From JAAFHS01 sp031396505 (GTDB lineage: Bacteria; Pseudomonadota; Alphaproteobacteria; Rhodobacterales; Rhodobacteraceae): a stretch of DNA of 17,794 bases. The stretch covers positions 1 to 17,794 of the forward strand of contig JANNKX010000083.1 in the NCBI GenBank assembly GCA_031396505.1, given 5' to 3'. The notes beneath the pieces were generated by a model. The model was not told the DNA's origin and made no database searches. It saw only the letters and a list, made by a program, of their open reading frames with translations. Of the stretch, positions 5,423-12,017 are shown in pieces (the stretch's first letter is position 1; every line of letters starts with the position of its first letter). Position numbers and translations under genes: made by a program.

Positions 5423-7552
5423 ATGACCGATGATCTGGCAACGTGGCAGGCACTTGCAGCGCGCGAGTTAAAGGGGGGCAACCCTGACAGCCTGACATGG
5501 CACACGCTGGAGGGGATCGCGATCAAGCCGCTGTATACGGCGGCGGATGTGGCGGGGCTTGCGCACATGGGGGGGGTGCCGGGGGCTGCGCCCTTCACGC
5601 GCGGGGTCCGCGCCACGATGTATGCGGGCAGGCCCTGGACGATCCGGCAATATGCCGGGTTTTCCACCGCCGAGGAAAGCAATGCGTTTTACCGCAATGC
5701 CTTGGCGGGTGGGCAGCAGGGCGTTTCTGTGGCCTTCGATCTGGCGACGCACCGGGGCTATGACAGCGATCATCCGCGCGTGGTAGGCGATGTCGGCAAG
5801 GCGGGTGTCGCGATTGATTCTGTCGAGGATATGAAAATCCTGTTCGACGGCATTCCGTTGGATCGCATTTCAGTGTCGATGACGATGAATGGCGCAGTGA
5901 TCCCGGTGCTGGCGTCCTTCATTGTGGCGGGCGAGGAACAGGGCGTGCCGCGTGCCGCCCTTTCGGGGACGATCCAGAACGATATCCTGAAGGAATTCAT
6001 GGTGCGCAACACCTATGTCTATCCGCCCGAACCCAGCATGCGGATTGTGGCGGATATCATTGAATACACCGCGCGCGAGATGCCCAAATTCAATTCCATT
6101 TCGATCAGTGGCTATCACATGCAAGAGGCGGGCGCGAACCTTGTGCAAGAGCTGGGCTTTACGCTGGCCGACGGGCGCGAATATGTGCGCACAGCACTGG
6201 CACGCGGGATGAATGTCGACGATTTCGCACCGCGCCTGTCGTTCTTTTTTGCGATCGGCATGAATTTCTTCATGGAGGTCGCAAAGCTGCGCGCAGCCCG
6301 CCTGTTGTGGCACCGGATCATGACCGATTTTTCTGCGAAAAATCCGGCATCCCTGATGCTGCGCACCCATTGCCAGACATCCGGCGTCAGTCTGCAGGAA
6401 CAGGACCCCTATAACAACGTGGTACGCACGGCCTATGAGGCGATGTCGGCGGCCCTTGGCGGCACACAAAGCCTGCATACCAATTCACTGGATGAGGCGG
6501 TGGCGCTGCCATCGGATTTCGCCAGCCGGATTGCGCGGAACACCCAACTGATCCTGCAAGAGGAAACCGGGATCACCCATGTCGTCGACCCACTTGCGGG
6601 ATCGTATTACGTGGAAAGCCTGACGGCCGAGATCGCGGCGGCGGCCTGGACGCTGATTGAAGAGGTCGAGGCTTTGGGGGGCATGACACAGGCTGTGGCA
6701 TCGGGCATGCCAAAGCTGCGGATCGAAGAATCGGCGGCCAAACGGCAGGCCATGGTTGACCGGGGCGATGAGGTGATCGTCGGGGTCAACAAATACCGGC
6801 TGGAGGAACAGGCGGAACTGAACATCCGGTCGATTGACAATGACGCGGTGCGCGAGGCGCAGGTGGCGCGGCTGGCGCACATTCGGAAAACCCGCGATCA
6901 GACAGCCTGCAATGCGGCCTTGGACGCATTGACGAAGGCAGCGCGGGATGGTGGCAACCTGCTTGACGCGGCGGTTGCGGCTGCCCGCGCCCGCGCCACG
7001 GTGGGCGAAATATCCGATGCGATGGAGGCGGTGTTCGGTCGCCATGCAGCGGTGGTGCAGACCTTGTCGGGTGTCTACGGGGCCGCCTCCGAAGGCGATG
7101 CCGAATTCGCGGCGATCAAGGCCGAGGTGGCGCGGTTTACCGAAACCCACGGCATGCCGCCAAAGATGCTGGTGGTGAAAATGGGGCAGGACGGGCATGA
7201 CCGGGGCGCCAAGGTGATTGCCTCGGCCTTTGCCGATATCGGTTTTGCGGTTGATGTGGGCCCGCTGTTTCAGACCCCGGAAGAGGCCGCGGCAGATGCC
7301 ATCGCCAAAGGCGTGCATGTGGTGGGGATTTCGTCACAGGCGGCCGGGCATATGACGTTGGCCCCGAAACTGGTGCAGGCACTGCGCAATGCGGGTGCGC
7401 TAAACACGCTGGTGATTTGTGGCGGCGTGATTCCGGCGCAGGACTACAACTATCTGAAACAGCACGGCATCAGGGCGATCTTTGGCCCCGGCACCAATAT
7501 TCCGGCGGCGGCAAAAGACGTGCTCGCGATGATCAAGACGACGCTGGCCTGA
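5423..7552 (+). CDS. mcm: Methylmalonyl-CoA mutase, B12-dependent
   Basis: This 709-residue enzyme turns (R)-methylmalonyl-CoA into succinyl-CoA with adenosylcobalamin. The N-terminal TIM-barrel substrate domain (about 1-540) has YAGFSTAEESN with Tyr77 and SISGYHMQEAGA with His232, matching the Tyr89 and His244 catalytic residues of the Propionibacterium enzyme with a constant 12-residue shift. The C-terminal cobalamin domain has the base-off DxHxxG motif as D590-G-H592-D-R-G595, then the SSQAAGHMT and VICGGVIP segments. A single chain with both domains and an intact active site indicates the homodimeric-type mutase. The ribosome site is GGACGCAGG just before the ATG. It works directly after PccAB; no epimerase is visible, so that step must be encoded elsewhere. 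Alternatives such as ethylmalonyl-CoA mutase are less likely in this context but not excluded by reading alone. Confidence 0.95.
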   Translation: MTDDLATWQALAARELKGGNPDSLTWHTLEGIAIKPLYTAADVAGLAHMGGVPGAAPFTRGVRATMYAGRPWTIRQYAGFSTAEESNAFYRNALAGGQQGVSVAFDLATHRGYDSDHPRVVGDVGKAGVAIDSVEDMKILFDGIPLDRISVSMTMNGAVIPVLASFIVAGEEQGVPRAALSGTIQNDILKEFMVRNTYVYPPEPSMRIVADIIEYTAREMPKFNSISISGYHMQEAGANLVQELGFTLADGREYVRTALARGMNVDDFAPRLSFFFAIGMNFFMEVAKLRAARLLWHRIMTDFSAKNPASLMLRTHCQTSGVSLQEQDPYNNVVRTAYEAMSAALGGTQSLHTNSLDEAVALPSDFASRIARNTQLILQEETGITHVVDPLAGSYYVESLTAEIAAAAWTLIEEVEALGGMTQAVASGMPKLRIEESAAKRQAMVDRGDEVIVGVNKYRLEEQAELNIRSIDNDAVREAQVARLAHIRKTRDQTACNAALDALTKAARDGGNLLDAAVAAARARATVGEISDAMEAVFGRHAAVVQTLSGVYGAASEGDAEFAAIKAEVARFTETHGMPPKMLVVKMGQDGHDRGAKVIASAFADIGFAVDVGPLFQTPEEAAADAIAKGVHVVGISSQAAGHMTLAPKLVQALRNAGALNTLVICGGVIPAQDYNYLKQHGIRAIFGPGTNIPAAAKDVLAMIKTTLA

Positions 7553-7604
7553 CGATATTCTGTCGAAGAATGTCCTCGGGGGGGTGAATGCGCGGCACGC
7601 GCAG

Positions 7605-7625
7605 AGGGGGTCAGACAGCCCCCCT
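7605..7625. terminator. Weak stem-loop between convergent genes
   Basis: AGGGGG (7605-7610) can pair with CCCCCT (7620-7625) across a 9-base loop, in the 79-base gap between the mutase stop and the stop of the convergent small gene. No T-tract follows on either strand, so an intrinsic terminator is doubtful; it could help stop transcription from both sides. Confidence 0.3.
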
Positions 7626-7631
7626 TCCGTC

Positions 7632-7961
7632 TTACAATTCGATCTCGGGTGCCGGTTCAATCGCGCCCGGCAGTTTGCGCCGGATGATGATATCGCCATT
7701 CGGCAGCATTTCAGGCGCATGGTAGTTCTGCACCTCGCCCATCAATGCCAGCAGATCATCCAGCATCGGCTTGGCCTCTTCCAGCGCTTTTGCCATGTCA
7801 TCGAGCGCGGGTTCCATTTCCGACATCATGCCCCGCAGCAGCATCTGCGCGCCTTGTTCCAAAAGGCTCAAGCCCTCATCCACGTCGGTGTTCGGGGCCT
7901 GTTGCGCCTGTGCGGCGGTCAGGGGCAGGCAAATGGCGATGATGCACATGAGATGTTTCAT
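7632..7961 (-). CDS. Small exported protein of unknown function (109 aa)
   Basis: The protein opens with a signal peptide (MKHLMCIIAICLPLTAAQA, cleaved before QQAPNTD). The middle is a helical stretch rich in Met, Leu and acidic residues (EQGAQMLLRGMMSEMEPALDDMAKALEEA and on). The end is a short conserved-looking block YHAPEMLPNGDIIIRRK, closing APEIEL. Similar proteins in Rhodobacterales are sometimes labelled AAA+ ATPase, but no Walker motif is present here and that label should not be used. It is the last gene after the nuclease-fold gene, 36 bases downstream of it, but also has its own excellent promoter that would start the mRNA at the ATG. No Shine-Dalgarno is visible, so a leaderless message is likely. 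Confidence 0.8.
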   Translation of the reverse strand: MKHLMCIIAICLPLTAAQAQQAPNTDVDEGLSLLEQGAQMLLRGMMSEMEPALDDMAKALEEAKPMLDDLLALMGEVQNYHAPEMLPNGDIIIRRKLPGAIEPAPEIEL

Positions 7962-7967
7962 ACGTCG

Positions 7968-7996
7968 AATATAAGCACGCCACGTGACGCTTTCAA
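7968..7996 (-). promoter_or_regulatory. Strong sigma70-like promoter giving a leaderless mRNA
   Basis: On the minus strand TTGAAA (7996-7991) and TATATT (7973-7968) are separated by exactly 17 bases; each matches the consensus at 5 of 6 positions. Only 6 bases (CGACGT) separate the -10 box from the ATG at 7961, so transcription would begin at or next to the A of the start codon. The -35 box lies in the gap, partly overlapping nothing but adjacent to the stop codon of the upstream gene. Confidence 0.6.
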
Positions 7997-7997
7997 T

Positions 7998-8984
7998 TCA
8001 GACGTTCAGATCGACCGTGACCGGAAAATGATCCGAGGCGGAAAGCAGCGCATCACGCAACGCTTCGCTTTCGGGGTCGTTGAACGGATGCCAGATGCGC
8101 CAGCGCGGGGCGGCGGTGCACAGGCCCTGCGACAGCATGATGAAATCCAGCAGCGCCTCGAAATATCGCCTCTCGGGTGCCAGCCAGAACCGCGATGTGG
8201 TGGGCACCAGACCGATGCGCTGCGTCAGGGCCATGCGGGCATGCGGGTCGTTCAGGTGCAGCGCCGCAGGGGTCGCAGGCCCCATCACAATCTCGACGCC
8301 CGATACGCCAAATTCGGCCTCGTATTCATCCAGACCCGGGCCATCGTTGAAATCGCCCAAGACGATCAGATCATGTCTTGCGGCAAGGTGGTCATCCACA
8401 CGTGCGCGGATCCAGCGGCATTGCGCGATCTGCTTGCGGCGGTTTTCCAGCGCAATGCGGGTGTGATCGGCAGGGTTGCGCGCCCCGTGCGGGGCTTTGG
8501 ATTTCACATGCACGCCCATCAGGTGCACGGTGAGGCCCGCACTTTCGATCAACACCTCCAGCGGGGGTTTGGAAAAGCGCACCGGGCCTTGCGTGCCATG
8601 CAGGGTTGCATCAAAGCGCGGCGCGCGGGCGCTGTGCTGGGGAACGTGGCAGGCGCGGATGCGGGCAGGGTCGTAAAGCAGGGCAATCTCCTGCTCGGTT
8701 TCGCTGGGAAAGCCGATCAGGGCGCGATGCGCCCGCAAGCCGGCATGCGCGGCGAGGGTTTCCAAGGCGCGCACGGTGCTGCGTTTACCGTTGGTATCGG
8801 GGGCCTCGACCACCAGCACAAGATCGGCGTCAAGCGCGCTGAGCACTTGGGTGATACCCGCCAATTGCTGCGCGCGTGTGGTCTTGTGGCGGGCGGAGGG
8901 GGCGGCATCCATCAGCATGTGCCCGGCATCATCAAACAGCATGTTTGCCCATTCGATGTTCCATGTGGCGATGCGCAATGCCAT
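7998..8984 (-). CDS. Endonuclease/exonuclease/phosphatase-family protein
   Basis: This 328-residue protein has the metal-dependent EEP fold. Visible motifs in order are ATWNIEW (Asn9, Glu11), VVEAPD with Glu60 as metal ligand, GVHVKSK with His159, LGDFNDGP with Asp211 and Asn213, and the closing SASDHFPV with His319. All catalytic positions of the DNase I/exonuclease III superfamily are present, so it should be an active phosphodiesterase or phosphatase. The substrate (nucleic acid, lipid or phosphoester) cannot be told. There is no signal peptide, so it is probably cytoplasmic. Its ATG follows the stop of the J-domain gene directly (TGAATG on the minus strand), which implies translational coupling. 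Confidence 0.9.
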   Translation of the reverse strand: MALRIATWNIEWANMLFDDAGHMLMDAAPSARHKTTRAQQLAGITQVLSALDADLVLVVEAPDTNGKRSTVRALETLAAHAGLRAHRALIGFPSETEQEIALLYDPARIRACHVPQHSARAPRFDATLHGTQGPVRFSKPPLEVLIESAGLTVHLMGVHVKSKAPHGARNPADHTRIALENRRKQIAQCRWIRARVDDHLAARHDLIVLGDFNDGPGLDEYEAEFGVSGVEIVMGPATPAALHLNDPHARMALTQRIGLVPTTSRFWLAPERRYFEALLDFIMLSQGLCTAAPRWRIWHPFNDPESEALRDALLSASDHFPVTVDLNV

Positions 8985-9671
8985 TCAGGCCGCAACCCGT
9001 GTCTGGATGTCCGCCCAGGCCTTGTTGATGTCGATCAGGCGGCGCTCGGCCAGTTTCAGCGCCTCGGGCGGGATGCCCCGCGCGATCATCGCGTCGGGGT
9101 GATTGTCCTTGACCGCCTGCCGCCATGCCGCGCGCACGGCATCCAGCGGGGCACCCTCAACAAGGCCCAGCACATCATAGGGATCGCGCGGCGCACCTTC
9201 GACAAAACGCGCGCGGATGGCGCGGAAACAGCCATCGCCAAGACCGAAAATGCGGGCGACCTCGGCGAGATAGTCATTTTCGTTGGCGTGATAACTGCCG
9301 TCGGCCACGGCGATCTGGAACAACCCTTCCAGAAGATCGGTCAATACATCGCGGTGATCTTCGCCAAACATCGCACGCACCTTGTGGGCATAGGCGTCAA
9401 AACCCGCCACATCCTGCCGCGCAAGGTTATAGACGCGGGCCGCATTGGCCAGTTCCTCCTCGGGGATGGCAAATATCTCGCGGAAGGTCGCCACTTCATT
9501 CCGCGTTACCTCGCCGTCCGCTTTGGCGAGTTTTGCGCCAAGGGCGATCACGGCGATGGTAAAGCCGACCGACGTTTCCGGCGATCCACGCAGGCGTTCG
9601 AACACAACCGACAACGGCTCGCCCGAGGCGAGTGCGGCAAGGGCGTCGGCGATGCGGGACCACAATGACAT
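8985..9671 (-). CDS. TerB-like plus C-terminal J-domain protein (DjlA-like, soluble)
   Basis: This 228-residue protein has a TerB-type helical domain (about 30-160), where two similar acidic segments (KLAKADGEVTRNE and QIAVADGSYHANE) look like the paired metal/acid motifs of the TerB family. A J-domain follows at about 163-225 with the HPD motif at 191-193, which should stimulate an Hsp70 (DnaK). E. coli DjlA has the same domain pair behind a membrane anchor; here no membrane segment is visible, so it is a soluble version. The client is unknown. No Shine-Dalgarno precedes the ATG, and a promoter-like pair is positioned to start the mRNA at the ATG. It is the first gene of a unit with the EEP protein, to which it is joined stop-to-start. 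Confidence 0.88.
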   Translation of the reverse strand: MSLWSRIADALAALASGEPLSVVFERLRGSPETSVGFTIAVIALGAKLAKADGEVTRNEVATFREIFAIPEEELANAARVYNLARQDVAGFDAYAHKVRAMFGEDHRDVLTDLLEGLFQIAVADGSYHANENDYLAEVARIFGLGDGCFRAIRARFVEGAPRDPYDVLGLVEGAPLDAVRAAWRQAVKDNHPDAMIARGIPPEALKLAERRLIDINKAWADIQTRVAA

Positions 9672-9678
9672 GCCGGTA

Positions 9679-9707
9679 AGGATAGCGTGGTGTCAAACGA
9701 TTGTCAG
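9679..9707 (-). promoter_or_regulatory. Candidate promoter giving a leaderless mRNA for the TerB/J-domain gene
   Basis: On the minus strand CTGACA (9707-9702) and TATCCT (9684-9679) are 17 bases apart, matching the consensus at 5 and 4 positions. Seven bases separate the -10 box from the ATG at 9671, so the start point would fall at the A of the start codon. No SD is present in that gap. Confidence 0.45.
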
Positions 9708-9711
9708 GTGC

Positions 9712-9728
9712 GCAATTGCTGCAATTGC
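9712..9728. repeat. Tandem palindrome GCAATTGC-T-GCAATTGC
   Basis: The self-complementary octamer GCAATTGC occurs twice (9712-9719 and 9721-9728) with one base between. It sits just upstream of the candidate -35 box of the TerB/J-domain gene, at about -41 to -57 from its inferred start point, where activators or an UP-like element bind. It also follows the VOC gene's stop codon by 7 bases, so it could be a weak hairpin end of that transcript. Confidence 0.4.
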
Positions 9729-9735
9729 ACAGCGA

Positions 9736-10350
9736 TTATCGCAGCACGCGGGGGCCGTCTGGCGTGGCAAACGTGGCCTGCATCGCCTTTTCAGCGCCCC
9801 GAACGATGGCAAGCCGGGGGTCGGTGATCCGGCCTTTCAGGGCTGATTGCAGACCGCGCGCATCGGGATGGGCGATTTCCAGCCGCGTCAGACGCACGCC
9901 TGCGTCGGGCAGGCGCCGGGCCGGGTGGGCCGGCCCATGCCATTGGATCAGGGCAGGGTGGGCGCCATCAAACGGCAGGCAGCCATCGGCGGGCACCGCC
10001 ATATCCCAACGGAAATCGCCGCGTGACAGGCTGATGGGCACGCCCGTGCCGGGCGGTGACAGCACCAGTTCGCCGTCCAGATCATCGCAGGCCGCAACCC
10101 AGTTCGTCAGGCGCGGCGGGCCTGTGAAACGATCCAGATCAAACCAGCGCGGCCATGCAGGCGCGGGCAGGGATGGGTCGGATGCGATCACCTCAAGATA
10201 CAGATCACCCAGATTTAACAGGTGGTTATGGGTTGCCATATGGGTGTGTTGCCCGCCGGGAGACAGGGCCACGCCAAGCCCATCTTCGGCCCATGCCACG
10301 CCTTCGGCAAGGGCCGCGCAACTGATCGCCAGATGATCAAACCGGAGCAT
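9736..10350 (-). CDS. Glyoxalase-like VOC-superfamily protein
   Basis: This 204-residue protein looks like the Glyoxalase_3-type (PF13468-like) VOC proteins. It starts MLRFDHLAI with His6 as a likely metal ligand, has an HTHMATHNHLL segment, and then LYLEVIA with Glu53 as another likely ligand. The substrate is unknown; it is probably a cytoplasmic metal-dependent lyase, isomerase or dioxygenase-fold protein. Its ATG shares one base with the ppx stop (TAATG on the minus strand), so it is translated as the last gene of the hdaA-ppk-ppx run. A role in polyphosphate metabolism is not implied by the fold. Confidence 0.83.
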   Translation of the reverse strand: MLRFDHLAISCAALAEGVAWAEDGLGVALSPGGQHTHMATHNHLLNLGDLYLEVIASDPSLPAPAWPRWFDLDRFTGPPRLTNWVAACDDLDGELVLSPPGTGVPISLSRGDFRWDMAVPADGCLPFDGAHPALIQWHGPAHPARRLPDAGVRLTRLEIAHPDARGLQSALKGRITDPRLAIVRGAEKAMQATFATPDGPRVLR

Positions 10351-11897
10351 TAGGCAGCACGAAAGGTGACGGCAGGCTGGGCCTTCAGCGCAAGGGTCAG
10401 GGCCGTGAACCGCGCGCGCGCCACTTCGCCATACAGATCATTGCCGCGCGGCGTCAGCGACAGTTCCAGAATGCGCTTGCGGCCATTCCAGATCAGCTTG
10501 CCCGCCTCATCCGGGTCGTGGATCGAAAACATCGCGCCAAAGCGCATCGCCTTGCCCAACACCTCGGCCTCTTGCAATTCATCCTCTGACAGCAGGCGAA
10601 ACAGGTTTTCCATCCGGCTGCCCGCGCGACTGTTCTTGTAACGGTGCAGCAGCGCCAGGCCCAGAAATACCCGCCCCGGATGATCCAGCCCGCCAAGGTT
10701 GGCGCGCGTCGCGTTGTCAAAACACGCCTCGGCCCGGTAATCGGGATGCGCGCGCCAGGTGGTGTCGTGCAGCAGGCACGCCGCCTTGATCAGACGCATC
10801 CGGGCGGGCGGGGCATCAGCAAACAGCGGTTCCAGAAAGTGAAACAGCTTTTTTCCAAAGCCGGGCATCCGGGCAAAGGCCTTTTCCGCAACACGCGCCG
10901 CCTCGATCAACGGGTCACGCGCGCGCAGCTTTTCGGGCATCTGTTCAAACAGCAGCCCTTCGCGGATGCCATAAGCCGATACGTTGATTTCGGTGGGTTT
11001 CAGCATCGCGATGACTTCGCGCAGCACTTCGGATGCAAGGGGCACCAGTTCCATGCGTTCGGCGGATGTGCCGGTCTTGCCGCGCAACACGGGCAGGTCG
11101 CTGGCGGCGATCCAATCCAGCGTGTCGATCATGTTTTTCGGCGTCATGCGGTATTCGTGCAAGACGGTCAGGGGATAATTGCGGCGCTCCATATCAAGCC
11201 GCGCAATGGTGCGCCACGATCCGCCAACCAGATACAGGGGTTCGCCTTCGGATTTCATATCGGTCTGGGCGGATTTCAGAACCTTCTGGATATGCGCTTT
11301 GTGTTCCCTGACTCCGCCGTCAATCTGTTGCAACCGGAACGGCCCCAAGGGCGTGCTCAGGCGTTTGCCCACCTTGCCGCCGCCGATACGGGCCAGTTCC
11401 ATCGAATTGCCACCGATGTCGCAGACGATGCCGCGCGCCTCGGGCCAGCCCAGCAGCACGCCTTGGGCCGACAGGCGCGCCTCTTCGTCACCGTCGATGA
11501 CCCACAGCTTCAGCCCGGTTTCCGCCAGCACTTGTGCTTGAAATTCGGGGCCGTCTTCCGCCTCACGCGTAGCGGCGGTGGCCACCACCGTCAGGGGCGC
11601 GATATCCATCCCTTCGGCCAGCAGGGCGAACCGTTTCAGGGCAGACAGGGCGCGCACACGGCCTTCGGGGTTCAGGCGGCCGGTTTCGGCAAGGCCCTTG
11701 CCAAGGCCACACATGACTTTTTCGTTGTAAAAATAGGCAGGCGAGCGGGCCGCACCATCAAAAACCACCATCCGGACAGAGTTTGACCCGACATCAACCA
11801 CACCAACGCGCGACAAGGCGCGGGCAGATGCGTCATCGAAAAGGGGGCGGCCAAACGGCCCCCATTCATCATCGCCGTGATGGGCGTCAGCGGTCAT
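10350..11897 (-). CDS. ppx: Exopolyphosphatase, Ppx/GppA family
   Basis: This 515-residue enzyme removes terminal phosphate from polyphosphate (and possibly pppGpp). The sugar-kinase/Hsp70-like ATPase core is clear: VVDVGSNSVRMVVFDG near residues 33-48 (phosphate-1 loop), TAATREAEDG, IDGDEEARLSAQG with Glu138 or Glu139 in the position of the catalytic glutamate, and CDIGGNSMEL (159-168, phosphate-2 loop). The C-terminal region (about 330-500) is the helical HD-like part with LLHDTTWRAHPDYRAE. Length fits the alphaproteobacterial form. The start has a fair SD (GGGGAA, 8 bases away). It lies 120 bases after ppk1, the enzyme that makes its substrate, and is joined by TAATG to the VOC gene. Confidence 0.95.
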   Translation of the reverse strand: MTADAHHGDDEWGPFGRPLFDDASARALSRVGVVDVGSNSVRMVVFDGAARSPAYFYNEKVMCGLGKGLAETGRLNPEGRVRALSALKRFALLAEGMDIAPLTVVATAATREAEDGPEFQAQVLAETGLKLWVIDGDEEARLSAQGVLLGWPEARGIVCDIGGNSMELARIGGGKVGKRLSTPLGPFRLQQIDGGVREHKAHIQKVLKSAQTDMKSEGEPLYLVGGSWRTIARLDMERRNYPLTVLHEYRMTPKNMIDTLDWIAASDLPVLRGKTGTSAERMELVPLASEVLREVIAMLKPTEINVSAYGIREGLLFEQMPEKLRARDPLIEAARVAEKAFARMPGFGKKLFHFLEPLFADAPPARMRLIKAACLLHDTTWRAHPDYRAEACFDNATRANLGGLDHPGRVFLGLALLHRYKNSRAGSRMENLFRLLSEDELQEAEVLGKAMRFGAMFSIHDPDEAGKLIWNGRKRILELSLTPRGNDLYGEVARARFTALTLALKAQPAVTFRAA

Positions 11898-12017
11898 GGT
11901 TGTGGTTCCCCGGATCGTCAGGCTGGCGACTTTGGCAGCGACGCAAGTGCCCGCTACAGGTAGCCGGGGTGGGGGGGATGGTCAATGCGCACGATCACGC
12001 CAAACGCCGGGCCACCG

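Noticed and set aside
7632..7961. AAA+ ATPase label for the 109-residue exported protein
   Set aside because: There is no Walker A or B motif, and the protein is small and exported.
7584..9668. A 694-codon open frame on the + strand across the three minus-strand genes
   Set aside because: It is antisense to three genes with intact family motifs, is rich in His, Arg and Gln as expected of a complement frame in GC-rich DNA, and has no recognisable domain.
9691..9696. Perfect TTGACA on the minus strand before the TerB/J-domain gene
   Set aside because: At 17-base spacing its -10 would fall on the start codon (GCATGT), which is a poor match; the CTGACA box 11 bases upstream has a better partner.
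10644..11786. A 380-codon + strand frame opposite ppx
   Set aside because: Composition is that of a shadow frame (Gln, His and Arg rich) and ppx on the other strand is beyond doubt.
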